64,000 nucleotides of DNA, taken from contig NZ_CP049870.1 of the NCBI RefSeq assembly GCF_011301715.1, positions 186,001 to 250,000 of the forward strand. The letters are read 5' to 3'. The stretch comes from Sphingomonas sp. HDW15A (GTDB lineage Bacteria > Pseudomonadota > Alphaproteobacteria > Sphingomonadales > Sphingomonadaceae). Both the position numbers and the translations under genes were made by a program. The notes beneath the pieces were generated by a model, which was not told the origin of the DNA, made no database searches, and worked only from the letters and a program-made list of their open reading frames with translations. Positions within the stretch are counted from its first letter, which is position 1; every line of letters starts with the position of its first letter. Below are positions 19,383 to 27,904 of the stretch, one piece after another.

Positions 19383-19649
19383 ATGGGCTATCTCGAAGAG
19401 CACGGCTGGATCGCATGGATCATCATTGGCGGGCTTGCGGGCATGATCGCTAAGCTGCTGATGCCTGGCAAGGATCCCGGCGGCTGCATTATAACCGTCC
19501 TGCTCGGCGTAGCGGGCGCGCTGCTTGCGGGCTTCCTCGGTCAGGCGCTGGGCCTGGACAGCGCTATGAACGGTGCGGGATTCATCGGCGCAATCGTCGG
19601 CGCCTTCGTCATCCTCTTGCTCTATCGATTGATCCTGAAGCGCCGCTAA
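19383..19649 (+). CDS. GlsB/YeaQ/YmgE family stress-response membrane protein
   Basis: An 88-residue protein with three glycine-rich membrane segments (WIIIGGLAGMIAKLLMPG, then TVLLGVAGALLAGFLG and FIGAIVGAFVILLLY), the hallmark of transglycosylase-associated/GlsB proteins. The ATG at 19383 follows AAAGGAG. A related gene on the other strand lies 850 bases away. These proteins are usually part of general stress responses; the molecular role is not established. Confidence 0.85.
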   Translation: MGYLEEHGWIAWIIIGGLAGMIAKLLMPGKDPGGCIITVLLGVAGALLAGFLGQALGLDSAMNGAGFIGAIVGAFVILLLYRLILKRR

Positions 19650-19719
19650 CGCTTTCATTCAGCCCGCAGCCATGGCCCGGCCCTCAGGCTTGGCCCCTAT
19701 TCGGTGAATGGAGGATCGG

Positions 19720-20439
19720 TTGAAACATTGGAAAATTGCGCTTGCGGGCGCGCTCATGACGGCGCCGTCCGCACTTACGGCGCAGGCCATCGCCGTCCCT
19801 GTTATGTCGGGAACGCGGCTGGACATCAGCGCGAGCGGCGAAGTCACTAGGGTGCCGGACCTCGCAATCATTTCCGCTGGGGTTCAAACGCTCCGGCCGA
19901 CCGCGACCGCGGCGATCGAAGAGAACGCCGAGCGGATGGAAAGGGTACGGTCGGCGCTGAAGCGGGCGGGCATCGACGACAAGGACATTCAGACCTCCTC
20001 GATCAACCTTAATCCGGAATATCGCTATGCGGAGAACCAGCCGCCGACTCTTACCGGTTACCGCGCGACCAATACCGTGAACATCAAGTTTCGTGACCTG
20101 AAGCGCACCGGCGCGATCCTTGATGCGCTGGTGAGGGAGGGCGCGAACCAGATCAACGGCCCAAGCCTCACCATCGACAAACCGGAAGCCGCCTATGACG
20201 AGGCGCGGGTCAAGGCGATCGCCAACGGCCGGGCGCGTGCCGAGCTCTATGCTCGGGCGCTTGGAATGCGGGTCGTGCGGCTGCTTTCAGTCAGTGAAGG
20301 CGGCGCAATCCATATGCCGCCGCCCGCCCCCTATGCGGCTGAGACCATGATGGTGACTGGCTCGCGTGCCAAGACGGACATTGACCCGGGCACGCAGAAC
20401 CTCTCGACCTCGGTCAGCATGAGCTTCGAGTTGCGCTAG
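19720..20439 (+). CDS. Secreted SIMPL domain protein (DUF541)
   Basis: A 239-residue periplasmic SIMPL protein. It has a signal peptide (WKIALAGALMTAPSALTAQA), then ISASGEVTRVPDLAIISAGV and the conserved ALKRAGIDDKDIQTSSINLNP and GYRATNTVNI blocks. Starting at the TTG at 19720 places GGAGG (19710-19714) five bases upstream; the in-frame ATG at 19708 would overlap that ribosome site and has none of its own. SIMPL proteins are outer-envelope proteins of poorly defined function. A terminator hairpin follows. Confidence 0.85.
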   Translation: MKHWKIALAGALMTAPSALTAQAIAVPVMSGTRLDISASGEVTRVPDLAIISAGVQTLRPTATAAIEENAERMERVRSALKRAGIDDKDIQTSSINLNPEYRYAENQPPTLTGYRATNTVNIKFRDLKRTGAILDALVREGANQINGPSLTIDKPEAAYDEARVKAIANGRARAELYARALGMRVVRLLSVSEGGAIHMPPPAPYAAETMMVTGSRAKTDIDPGTQNLSTSVSMSFELR

Positions 20440-20448
20440 GAAATAAGG

Positions 20449-20480
20449 AAAGGGCCGCCCGGCTTCCCGGACGGCCCTTC
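20449..20480. terminator. Hairpin between convergent genes, likely bidirectional terminator
   Basis: A 13-bp stem (AAGGGCCGCCCGG with its near-complement, one mismatch) around a CTTC tetraloop. It lies ten bases after the SIMPL stop and before the stop of the convergent GlsB-like gene. The T tract is short on either strand. Confidence 0.7.
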
Positions 20481-20502
20481 CAGTTTAAGTGGTCAGTCGC
20501 TG

Positions 20503-20772
20503 TTAGCGGACGGAACCGCGGCGAACGAGATTGACGATCGCCAGAAGGATTACCGCGCCGAGCAGCGAGATGAGCAGATTCGGCAGCGAGAAGTCGCCGG
20601 ACGTGATCGAACCGCCGCCAAGCAGCGGAGCAAGCAGAAGTCCGCCCAAGATGGCGCCGACGATGCCGACAACAACATTGAGGATGATGCCCTGCTGAGC
20701 ATCGGTCCGCATGATGATGCTCGCCAGCCAGCCCAGAATACCGCCGATGATGATGATGAGAATCCAGGTCAT
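20503..20772 (-). CDS. GlsB/YeaQ/YmgE family stress-response membrane protein (second copy)
   Basis: An 89-residue three-helix protein of the same family as the gene at 19.4 kb, with IIIGGILGWLASIIM, NVVVGIVGAILGGLLLAPLL and a third helix ending LVRRGSVR. The ATG at 20772 follows AGGAGGG with eight bases between. A possible general-stress (EcfG-type) promoter lies 60-80 bases upstream. Confidence 0.87.
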   Translation of the reverse strand: MTWILIIIIGGILGWLASIIMRTDAQQGIILNVVVGIVGAILGGLLLAPLLGGGSITSGDFSLPNLLISLLGAVILLAIVNLVRRGSVR

Positions 20773-20829
20773 GTACGCATTCCCTCCTGTTCTTGGCGGT
20801 CCGTCTTTGCAGCCGCCTTCCGGCATCAA

Positions 20830-20855
20830 GACGCGTGATGCACGCTACTTGTTCC
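20830..20855 (-). promoter_or_regulatory. Candidate EcfG-type promoter of the GlsB-like gene
   Basis: On the minus strand GGAAC (20855-20851), a 17-base spacer and CGTC (20833-20830) match the alphaproteobacterial general-stress sigma consensus GGAAC-N16/17-CGTT at eight of nine positions. The spacing to the ATG fits a short leader. It is consistent with the stress role of GlsB-like genes but is a single match. Confidence 0.4.
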
Positions 20856-20892
20856 GGATTAAGAACGGTCTGTCCAGACCGGGTACGTAACG

Positions 20893-20922
20893 AAACGGCC
20901 GCGGAAGGGGTCGCGGCCGTTT
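20893..20922 (-). terminator. Terminator-like hairpin downstream of sciP
   Basis: A perfect 11-bp stem AAACGGCCGCG/CGCGGCCGTTT around an 8-base loop, 30 bases after the sciP stop on the minus strand. The stem ends in TTT, with TTCGTT shortly after, so the U tract is modest. Confidence 0.7.
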
Positions 20923-20952
20923 CAAACCCTGAAAAAGCGTTGAGAATTCAGA

Positions 20953-21252
20953 TTAATAGCGCTGCTGGCGCTCATATTGGTCGCGGTAATGCTTGATCCG
21001 CGTCACGCGCAGCCCAGGCATGCCCGAACGATCAACAGCCCGCTGCCAGCTGGTGAACTCCTCAAGGCTCAGCGTGTAGCGCTGACACGCTTCGTCGACG
21101 GTCAGAAGCCCGCCCGCGACAGCAGCGACCACTTCCGCCTTGCGGCGGACGACCCAGCGCGTGGTGTCGGCCGGGGGGAGCGAATCAAGGGTCAGCGGCT
21201 CGCCGAGCGGACCGATGACCTGAGCCGGCCGGATTTTCTGGTTCTCAAGCAT
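20953..21252 (-). CDS. sciP: SciP, small CtrA-inhibitory protein (DUF1153)
   Basis: A 99-residue DUF1153 protein. The block LDSLPPADTTRWVVRRKAEV, then AVAGGLLTVDEACQRYTLS and EEFTSWQRAV is the full family core, and the C-terminus adds LRVTRIKHYRDQY. In Caulobacter SciP binds the master cell-cycle regulator CtrA and blocks its recruitment of RNA polymerase in G1. The same role here is inferred from close similarity. The gene stands alone and is followed by a hairpin. Confidence 0.88.
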   Translation of the reverse strand: MLENQKIRPAQVIGPLGEPLTLDSLPPADTTRWVVRRKAEVVAAVAGGLLTVDEACQRYTLSLEEFTSWQRAVDRSGMPGLRVTRIKHYRDQYERQQRY

Positions 21253-21343
21253 GTCGTTTTCAAACTCACCTAAAGCTGTTCGATGGCCGCATTAAACCGC
21301 GAGCGGTTGAAGATATTCTGAAACGCGCTGGTAAACCCGATCC

Positions 21344-21597
21344 TCATCTGTCTTTCCGTGTCGTTAACCCAGACTCCCCAAGTGCCTCGGCAAAGGCGCC
21401 GTCGAGCGCTGCCGCGGCCGCTTTCCATCCCTCTGTGGCAGAGAGCAGGCGGGCCATCGCAAGCCGCCGCGCGCGCTCGGCTTCATCAGTGGAGCCGGCA
21501 AGCGTACGGGCAAGGTCGCCGAGATCGAACGCGATCTCCCCCGCGGCGATCAATTCTCCGTCATATCGCGCCAAACCGAACCCCGTTTTTCCGTCAT
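21344..21597 (-). CDS. Conserved hypothetical protein, start region frameshifted as written
   Basis: The body (ARYDGELIAAGEIAFDLG, then DLARTLAG and an Ala-rich helix) has no ATG/GTG start in its own frame, only a TTG at 21574, although the frame stays sensible further upstream. An ATG at 21597 lies one base out of frame. Adding one G to the four-base run at 21581-21584 gives an 84-residue protein starting MTEKRGFGLARYDGEL. This is the same type of lesion seen in several other genes here. Function is unknown. It lies between sciP and mnmA. Confidence 0.6.
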
Positions 21598-21649
21598 TGG
21601 TTGAGCATCTCTAGCCGGACAGGGTGAATTTCAGGTAAAGGCCCACGCC

Positions 21650-22762
21650 ATGCCGGACATTTTTGACCTTCCGCGCGAGTCCAGCGCATCCTTCATCGTC
21701 GTCGCCATGTCGGGCGGCGTCGATTCCTCCGTCGTCGCGATGCTCGCCGCGCGGACGGGGGCGCGTGTCGTTGGCGTAACGATGCAGCTTTACGACCATG
21801 GCGAAGCGGTGCAGCGCGGCGGCGCCTGCTGCGCAGGGCAAGACATCTACGACGCCAAGACGGTCTGCGACCGGCTCGGAATCCCGCATTACGTGCTCGA
21901 TTATGAAACGCGCTTTCGTGAAGGCGTGATCGAGGAGTTCGCCGACGCTTATGCGGCGGGGCAGACCCCAATACCTTGCTCCAAGTGCAACCAGGGCGTG
22001 AAGTTCACCGACCTCATCGCCTTCGCTCGGGAGCTTGGCGCGGATTGCCTGGCAACCGGCCATTATGTCCGGCGAATCGAGAATAAGGGACGAATCGAGC
22101 TATGGAGAGGCCGCGATCCCGCGCGCGACCAGAGCTACTTCCTTTACGGGACGACACCCGATCAGCTCCACTTCGTGCGTTTCCCGCTTGGCGATATGCC
22201 CAAGGCCGAGGTCCGCGCGCTCGCAACCGAGGCGGGACTGATCGTGGCCGACAAGCCGGACAGCCAAGACATCTGCTTCGTCCCGGACGGCGATTACGCC
22301 TCGTTGGTGAAAAAGCTTCGGCCTGAGACAGCGGCGCCAGGCGAAATCGTCCACGTCGACGGACGCGTGCTTGGGGAGCATGGCGGCGTCGTCCACTATA
22401 CGATTGGCCAGCGCCGCGGCCTCGAGATCGGCGGACAGGCCGAGCCGCTCTACGTGGTGCGGCTGGAGCCGGCGGAGCGGCGGGTGTTCGTTGGGCCGCG
22501 AAGCGCGCTGGCGGTGGCGGCGGCGCGAATCGACGGCGTCAACTGGCTCGGCGAGGGCCAAACGCGAGTGCAGGCCAAGGTGCGATCCCTCGCGAAGCCG
22601 GTGACAGCGACCTGGGACGGCGACACTGTGACCTTCGATTCGCCCGAATATGGAGTCGCGCCGGGCCAGTCGGCCGTGTTCTTTGACGGCGAACGGTTAC
22701 TCGGCGGCGGCACGATCATCGCCACCCAGGCTGCCGTGAACGCCGAGGCCGTCGCCGCGTAG
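21650..22762 (+). CDS. mnmA: tRNA 2-thiouridine(34) synthase MnmA
   Basis: A 370-residue ATP-dependent thiolase that makes s2U34 in the tRNAs for Lys, Glu and Gln. The PP-loop SGGVDSS lies at 21-27, the catalytic Cys110 in PCSKCNQ, and the second catalytic Cys209 in DSQDICF. TGHYVR and the [11 protein letters not shown]-binding segment are also present. It is full length and monocistronic, four bases from a convergent neighbour. Confidence 0.95.
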   Translation: MPDIFDLPRESSASFIVVAMSGGVDSSVVAMLAARTGARVVGVTMQLYDHGEAVQRGGACCAGQDIYDAKTVCDRLGIPHYVLDYETRFREGVIEEFADAYAAGQTPIPCSKCNQGVKFTDLIAFARELGADCLATGHYVRRIENKGRIELWRGRDPARDQSYFLYGTTPDQLHFVRFPLGDMPKAEVRALATEAGLIVADKPDSQDICFVPDGDYASLVKKLRPETAAPGEIVHVDGRVLGEHGGVVHYTIGQRRGLEIGGQAEPLYVVRLEPAERRVFVGPRSALAVAAARIDGVNWLGEGQTRVQAKVRSLAKPVTATWDGDTVTFDSPEYGVAPGQSAVFFDGERLLGGGTIIATQAAVNAEAVAA

Positions 22763-22766
22763 GCGA

Positions 22767-23234
22767 TCATTCCGGCGCGGGCGTCCCTCCGGAATAGGTC
22801 CAGCTCGCAATTTTCCAGATGGCGCCGCTTCGAGCCATGACAAACGTCATGCTGCCCTTGCCAATCATCTTCTTGCCATTCTGGGTGAAGCGATAGGTCG
22901 TCGGAAGGACGATATAGGCGGATTTTCCATCGCTATTCGCCTGAAGCGGTTTGTCATAATCGACTCGGCCGCCGCTGATCCCGCGCTTTTCGGCATCCTT
23001 GGTATAGTCGCTGACCCATCGCTGCGCGGAATTCGGGCCATTCCAGATGTGCGGGGCAAACTCGTCGACGATCAATGCGCCGCTCTGATGCGCGGCGACG
23101 AAAGCATTCACGTCGCCGCCATTGAACTTGTCGAGGATCTGGGTGGCGACGGCAGTCGCGTCGTCCGCGGGCCCAGCCGCGGCCGGAGCCGCAATCAAAA
23201 GCGAAATGGTGAGAAGTGGCACGGCTCGTAGCAT
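22767..23234 (-). CDS. Secreted SnoaL/NTF2-like protein
   Basis: A 155-residue protein with a signal peptide (RAVPLLTISLLIAAPAAAGP) and a compact alpha/beta domain of the NTF2-like cone fold (ILDKFNGGDVNAFVAAH early helix; IWKIASWTYSGG last strand). The start at 23234 has GGGGAAAG just upstream. NTF2-like folds serve as enzymes or ligand binders, and nothing here separates these options. Confidence 0.65.
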   Translation of the reverse strand: MLRAVPLLTISLLIAAPAAAGPADDATAVATQILDKFNGGDVNAFVAAHQSGALIVDEFAPHIWNGPNSAQRWVSDYTKDAEKRGISGGRVDYDKPLQANSDGKSAYIVLPTTYRFTQNGKKMIGKGSMTFVMARSGAIWKIASWTYSGGTPAPE

Positions 23235-23461
23235 ATGCTTTCCCCATATGGAGTCATACGCCGACAGGACGGGCGCAGCGCGTTGACGCGCTGGCATTGG
23301 ACCTGCTGGGCCGGCTGAAGTCTGACGTCAAGCAGCGACGGTCGCTCCGACCACTTTCGTAGGTATGATTCCCGATATAGTCGGTCACGGGCAACCATTA
23401 GCAAGGCGCTTCAGCCGGTGCTTTCGCACGGCCCATTTCTTCGCGGCGCGGAGCTTGATCG

Positions 23462-23812
23462 ATGACGAACGGCGGAACGACCGGAGTTGGCAAGACGACA
23501 TTGGGCGCGGCGCTACTCGCTGCAGGAGCGTTTCTCGCCCCGCCGGCGCTTGCGGCCCCGTCCTCCGCATATTGTGACGGCTACGCGAGGGACCAGGCGA
23601 AGGAGATAAGCCGTTCCTCATCGCGCGGCGGCGCCCTCGGCGGCGCGGCGCGCGGCGCAGCGGGAGGAGTGGTCTTCGGAGCGATTACCGGCAACGCCGG
23701 GCGCGGCGCCGCAGTCGGCGCCGGGTTCGGAGCGGTGCGGGGCGGAGTCCGCAGGGACCGCGACTACTCCGACATCTACCAGGCGGAATATAACGCCTGC
23801 ATGCGAGGCTAA
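23462..23812 (+). CDS. Secreted glycine-zipper protein
   Basis: A 116-residue protein with a signal-peptide-like N-terminus (LGAALLAAGAFLAPPALAAP) and a glycine/alanine-rich middle (GGALGGAARGAAGGVVFGAI, then GNAGRGAAVGAGFGAVRGG), the usual glycine-zipper pattern of small envelope proteins. Two cysteines (near 38 and the C-terminus) could form a disulfide. The function is unknown. Confidence 0.65.
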   Translation: MTNGGTTGVGKTTLGAALLAAGAFLAPPALAAPSSAYCDGYARDQAKEISRSSSRGGALGGAARGAAGGVVFGAITGNAGRGAAVGAGFGAVRGGVRRDRDYSDIYQAEYNACMRG

Positions 23813-23855
23813 GAAAATGCGGTCTCCAACGACACCACGAGCGACGAGGGCAACC

Positions 23856-24170
23856 ATGACGAATCAATTTAGAGCAAGCGCAATCGCCGCAGCCGTTGCG
23901 GCCCTGGCATTCACGGGCCCGGCGATTGGGCAGGGGCCGGCCAAGGCGGACAAGGTCGATCTTTCCACCTTCGACTGCCGATCGCTACTGACCATGAACG
24001 GCGAATATCGCGACAATGCCGTTCTGTTCCTGCACGGCTACGTCAGCGGGCAAAAGAAGCAGTCGGTGATCGAGCTTGGCCCGATCGCCGCGTCGACGGA
24101 CAAGATCATCGATTATTGCATCAGCAATCCGAGTGCCAACGCACTCGCAGCGTTTACGGCCAACCGCTAG
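23856..24170 (+). CDS. HdeA/HdeB-like periplasmic protein
   Basis: A 104-residue protein with a signal peptide ending near AIGQ and a mature part with two cysteines in the pattern DCRSLL ... IIDYCISNP that matches HdeA/HdeB folds, acid-activated periplasmic chaperones in enterobacteria. The ATG at 23856 follows GAGGG. It lies 43 bases after the glycine-zipper gene, so they may be co-transcribed. Acid chaperone activity is not shown for alphaproteobacterial members. Confidence 0.65.
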   Translation: MTNQFRASAIAAAVAALAFTGPAIGQGPAKADKVDLSTFDCRSLLTMNGEYRDNAVLFLHGYVSGQKKQSVIELGPIAASTDKIIDYCISNPSANALAAFTANR

Positions 24171-24239
24171 CGTTCAAGGCCTGGGCACTGCGGGATGGCT
24201 TGAGCAAGAGCATCGCGCTTAATACGATCGGCCATCGTC

Positions 24240-24863
24240 ATGTTCGACTTTCCGGACCAGCCGCCCGAGCGAAAGGCATTTTTCGCCTCGATCGAGCTAA
24301 GCCCGGTGGCCATGGTGGTTACCGACCCGACGGCGCCCGACAATCCCATCCGTCTTGCGAACGAAGCGTTTCGCACGCTCACCGGCTACTCGGAAAACGA
24401 AATCATCGGGCGAAATTGCCGGTTCCTGACTGGACCAGATACAGATCCAGCTTCGTCAGCGGAAATTGCCACTGCAATCCGAGAACGGCGGCCGGCGCTG
24501 GTGCCGATGGTCAATTATCGCCGTGACGGCACCATGTTCCTGAATGGCGTCATGATCATGCCGCTGTTCGAGGAGGATGGAAAGCTGCGATGGTTTCTCG
24601 GTTCCCAAGTCGATCTTGGCGCAATGGACTCTGGGGGTCTCGCAGCGCGCAGGGCGCGTGCCAGGCAAAGTATCGCATCGCTCACGAGCCGGCAGTTACA
24701 GATCCTGACTCTGATCGCGAGAGGCCACCTCAGCAAGCAGATCGCAAGTGAATTGAATATCAGTCAGAAAACGGTCGAAATCCACCGCATGCACCTCCTC
24801 CGCCGCCTGGGTGTTCGAAGCTCGGCGGAAGCGATCCGGCTGGCGATTGAGGCTGGACTTTAG
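24240..24863 (+). CDS. LOV-HTH blue-light-responsive transcription factor (EL222-like)
   Basis: A 207-residue protein with a LOV-type PAS domain (about 12-130) and a LuxR-type HTH (about 145-205). Cys60 in GRNCRFL is the flavin-adduct cysteine, and ANEAFRTLTGY and NYRRDG are flavin-pocket segments. The HTH has LTSRQLQILTLIARG and SKQIASELNISQKTVEIH. This is the arrangement of EL222 from Erythrobacter litoralis, in which light frees the HTH to dimerise and bind DNA. It is slightly shorter than EL222. Target genes cannot be read from the sequence. Confidence 0.9.
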   Translation: MFDFPDQPPERKAFFASIELSPVAMVVTDPTAPDNPIRLANEAFRTLTGYSENEIIGRNCRFLTGPDTDPASSAEIATAIRERRPALVPMVNYRRDGTMFLNGVMIMPLFEEDGKLRWFLGSQVDLGAMDSGGLAARRARARQSIASLTSRQLQILTLIARGHLSKQIASELNISQKTVEIHRMHLLRRLGVRSSAEAIRLAIEAGL

Positions 24864-25024
24864 CAACGCGCACAATTCAGATCATTCAACACCGTAAAAT
24901 TTCCGTTAGAAGTCGGCGGCGTTTCGCCATACGTTGACCGTGGACGATTTCGATGGCCGGCGTCCGCCGAGTCGTTGCGACTTTCGTCTCTGGGCGGACG
25001 GACGTTCGCCAAAGGGGAACACCC

Positions 25025-25465
25025 ATGCATAAGTTCATGCTTACCGCGCTCGGCGCGGCAACAATCGCGTTCGCGAGTCCGGTCGCGGCACAGGACAGTC
25101 CGCTAAGGGGCGGCAACTTCTGGACAGTCGCCGAGATCACGATCGATGATGGCTATACGGGCGAGTATGCCGACCACCTCGCGGGCGCATATCGCAAAAA
25201 CATCGAGTTCTCGAAGTCGAAGGGCTGGATGAGGAACTCTTATATCCTGGCCAACGTCAACAAGCGCGCGGGAGAGCCGGACCTCTACCTCGTCACCATC
25301 AGCGATCATGTGACGACGCCCGCCGAGGACGAAGCACGCGAGAAGGAACTGAACGCCTTCCTCGCGACGACCTCCCGCGAACAGGACAAACAAAGCGGCG
25401 CCCGGGCAAAATATCGCAAGCTCGGCGGCAGCATGTTGCTCCAGGAACTTCTCTACAAGCGTTAA
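25025..25465 (+). CDS. Secreted conserved hypothetical protein
   Basis: A 146-residue protein with a signal peptide (FMLTALGAATIAFASPVAAQ) and a soluble domain (FWTVAEITIDDGYTGEYADH, then SYILANVNKRAGEPDLYLVT). The latter reads like a dimeric alpha+beta barrel, but no family was recognised with confidence. GGGGAAC precedes the ATG at 25025. It stands alone downstream of the LOV-HTH gene. Confidence 0.65.
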   Translation: MHKFMLTALGAATIAFASPVAAQDSPLRGGNFWTVAEITIDDGYTGEYADHLAGAYRKNIEFSKSKGWMRNSYILANVNKRAGEPDLYLVTISDHVTTPAEDEAREKELNAFLATTSREQDKQSGARAKYRKLGGSMLLQELLYKR

Positions 25466-25562
25466 GGGCAAAGTCCGGGCTGGTTTCAATCGGCCCGGGC
25501 CGGTTCCAACGCATGAGGGCGGTAGACCTCGCCGACTTGATCGTGGCGCGACGAAAGCCGAC

Positions 25563-26348
25563 CTAAATCCGGAAGCGGCCGTCGATCACCGTGACGCAGG
25601 TGCCGCCGAGAATCACCCGGTCGTTGCTCAGCTCGCAGACGAGATGGCCGCCGCGCTTACTTGCCTGGAAGGCGGTGAAGCGGATGCGGCCGAGGCGGTT
25701 TGCCCAAAAGGGGACCAGCGAGCCGTGAGCGGAGCCGGTCACCGGATCTTCGTCGATGCCGTGGTAAGCGGCGAAGACGCGGCTGACGACATCGGTGTTG
25801 TCGCCCGTCGCGGTCACCATCACCAGCCGGTCGTATCCCTTCAGCGCGCGGAAGTCGGGATCGACGGCGCGGACAGCCGCCTCGTTTTCGAGCAGGGCGA
25901 TCGCCGCGCCATTGCCGCCACGCCCAAGGAAGCAGGGCGTATTTTCCCGCAGGCCGAGCGCTTCGAGCAGGCCGGGCTCCGTCCCCGGCTCTACGGAACC
26001 GGTAGGCAGGTCGAGCCACAGCTTCCCATCGCGCTTCTCGACAGTCAGGATTCCCGAGCGCGTGGCGAAGCGAATCCTGTCATCGAACGGCAGGACATGG
26101 GCGCTGGCCAGTGTCGCATGGCCGCACAGGTCGACCTCGACCGTCGGGGTGAACCAGCGCAGGTCGTAATCGGCGTCATCGTGTTCGCAACGTACGAGGA
26201 AAGCTGTCTCGGCAAGGTTATTTTCGGCCGCGATCATCTGCATGATATCGTCGGGAAGCCATTGGTCGAGGGGCATGACCGCCGCCGGATTTCCCGTGAA
26301 CGGCCGGCTCGCGAACGCATCGACCTGAAAGATGGGAAGATCGATCAA
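25563..26348 (-). CDS. PhzF family isomerase
   Basis: A 261-residue PhzF-like protein with duplicated hot-dog-like domains. The catalytic Glu lies in ENNLAETAFL (about residue 47), and CGHATLASAHV and DEDPVTGSAHG are the two conserved glycine/histidine segments. PhzF enzymes isomerise conjugated acids, but most members, including this one with no phenazine genes nearby, have unknown substrates. The ATG overlaps the stop of the CDF transporter gene. Confidence 0.87.
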   Translation of the reverse strand: MIDLPIFQVDAFASRPFTGNPAAVMPLDQWLPDDIMQMIAAENNLAETAFLVRCEHDDADYDLRWFTPTVEVDLCGHATLASAHVLPFDDRIRFATRSGILTVEKRDGKLWLDLPTGSVEPGTEPGLLEALGLRENTPCFLGRGGNGAAIALLENEAAVRAVDPDFRALKGYDRLVMVTATGDNTDVVSRVFAAYHGIDEDPVTGSAHGSLVPFWANRLGRIRFTAFQASKRGGHLVCELSNDRVILGGTCVTVIDGRFRI

Positions 26349-27265
26349 GGCTTCTTTTCCGTGATTGCGGATGGGAGCATCGTCTCGCGGTCGGTATGAC
26401 CTTCCGGGTCGAGATGGATGAGGATCTCGGTTCCCGGGAACCGCGACTGCAATTTCTCCTCGACGGCATCCATGCGGTCGTGCGCCTCACGCACCGTCCA
26501 GTCGGCCGGGACCCAGACGTGGAACTGGACGAAGCGGTGCGTGCCGGCATGGCGGGTGCGGAAGTCGTGGAGGCCATCGAGCTCGGGATAATCGCGCGCA
26601 GCATAGAGGAATGCCTCGCGCTCCTCCTGCGGCCACTCGCGGTCCATGAGCTGGTCGACGGAATGGGATGCCGCGCGCCCGGCGCCCCACATCAGCCATA
26701 GAGCGATGCCGATCCCGAAGATCGGGTCCGCGGCGCGCCATCCCATCATCTGGTCCAGGACTAGCGCGGCGATCACCGACAGGTTGAGGAACAGGTCCGA
26801 CTGATAATGGACGTTGTCGGTCCTTATCGCGATCGAGCCGGTCTTGCGGATAACGTGGCGCTGGTAGGCGAGCAGCGCGAAGGTCGCGAGAATCGCGAAC
26901 ACCGACACCCCGACACCCATCTCCAAGTCCCCGGTGGGTGCGCCGTTCTGCAGGCGGTCGATGGCGCGCCAGGCAATGCCAAGCGCCGAAATCGTGATCA
27001 GGATAACCTGCGCGAGCGCCGCAAGCGCCTCTGCCTTGCCATGGCCGAAGCGGTGATCGTCATCGGCCGGCATCGCCGCGAACCGCACCCCGACGAGGGT
27101 GACGAGGCTGGCAAGCAGGTCGAGCGCGCTGTCGGCAAGACTTCCGAGCATCGCGACCGAGCCGGTCTGCCAGGACGCGACCGTCTTCAGCGACACAAGG
27201 ACCACGGCCATGGTGATGCTTGCCAGCGCCGCGCGCTGGGTCAGGCGAGCGCGCTCAGGGTTCAC
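26345..27265 (-). CDS. Cation diffusion facilitator family transporter (FieF-like)
   Basis: A 306-residue divalent-metal exporter with six N-terminal helices and a cytosolic ferredoxin-like domain. Metal-site residues are visible in SLADSALDLL and HRFGHGKAEALA, and the second site in helix 5 (NVHYQSDLFLN). The C-terminal domain has the RHAGTHRFVQFHVWV block. The GTG start overlaps the pdxH stop. The likely substrates are Zn2+ or Fe2+, which cannot be distinguished by eye. Confidence 0.88.
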   Translation of the reverse strand: MNPERARLTQRAALASITMAVVLVSLKTVASWQTGSVAMLGSLADSALDLLASLVTLVGVRFAAMPADDDHRFGHGKAEALAALAQVILITISALGIAWRAIDRLQNGAPTGDLEMGVGVSVFAILATFALLAYQRHVIRKTGSIAIRTDNVHYQSDLFLNLSVIAALVLDQMMGWRAADPIFGIGIALWLMWGAGRAASHSVDQLMDREWPQEEREAFLYAARDYPELDGLHDFRTRHAGTHRFVQFHVWVPADWTVREAHDRMDAVEEKLQSRFPGTEILIHLDPEGHTDRETMLPSAITEKKP

Positions 27266-27840
27266 GGGTAGAGCAGCCCCTCGGCCCAGCTGTCGCCGTT
27301 CCTCGTGAACAGGCGGCGGTGGTGGAGGCGGTGCGGGCGGTCCTCCCAGAATTCAATGCGTTCGGGGATCAGGCGGAAGCCGGTCCAATAAGCCGGGCGC
27401 GGCACATCTTGCCCTTCGAAGCGGGATCCCGCCGCGTTGAAGCGATTTTCGAAGGTCTCGCGGCTGTCGAGCGGGCGCGATTGATCCGACGCCCACGCAC
27501 CGAGCTGGCTATCGCGGCCCCGAGTTGCGAAATAGTCATCGGCCTCGCGGTCGCTCAACTTTTCGACCATGCCGTCGATGCGGACCTGGCGGCGAAGCGA
27601 CTTCCAATGGAATAGAAGGGAGCCAGCCGGGTTGGCTGCCAACTCGCCACCCTTGCGGCTGCCAGCATTGGTAAAGAAGCTGAATCCGTCCGGCCCATGT
27701 CCCTTCAGCAGCACCATACGAACGCTCGGGCGCCCTTCCGAATCCGCGGTTGCAAGGGCCATTGCTTCGGGGTCGTTGGGCTCGGCGGCTCGTGCTTCGG
27801 CCAGCCAGTCGTCGAACAGCGTGATGGGATCGTCGGCCAT
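27262..27840 (-). CDS. pdxH: Pyridoxamine/pyridoxine 5'-phosphate oxidase
   Basis: A 192-residue FMN flavoprotein that oxidises PNP/PMP to pyridoxal 5'-phosphate. The FMN/PLP-binding blocks RPSVRMVLLKG, FFTNAGSRKG, FHWKSLRRQVRIDG and the C-terminal ERIEFWEDRPHRLHHR are all intact. The first gene of the pdxH-CDF-PhzF operon, with four-base overlaps at both joints. Confidence 0.93.
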   Translation of the reverse strand: MADDPITLFDDWLAEARAAEPNDPEAMALATADSEGRPSVRMVLLKGHGPDGFSFFTNAGSRKGGELAANPAGSLLFHWKSLRRQVRIDGMVEKLSDREADDYFATRGRDSQLGAWASDQSRPLDSRETFENRFNAAGSRFEGQDVPRPAYWTGFRLIPERIEFWEDRPHRLHHRRLFTRNGDSWAEGLLYP

Positions 27841-27904
27841 GTCGGGCGACGCATTAGGCCGCGCGGCCCTTGCCCTGCAAGGTGCTGCTGGGCAGGAGTG
27901 ACTT

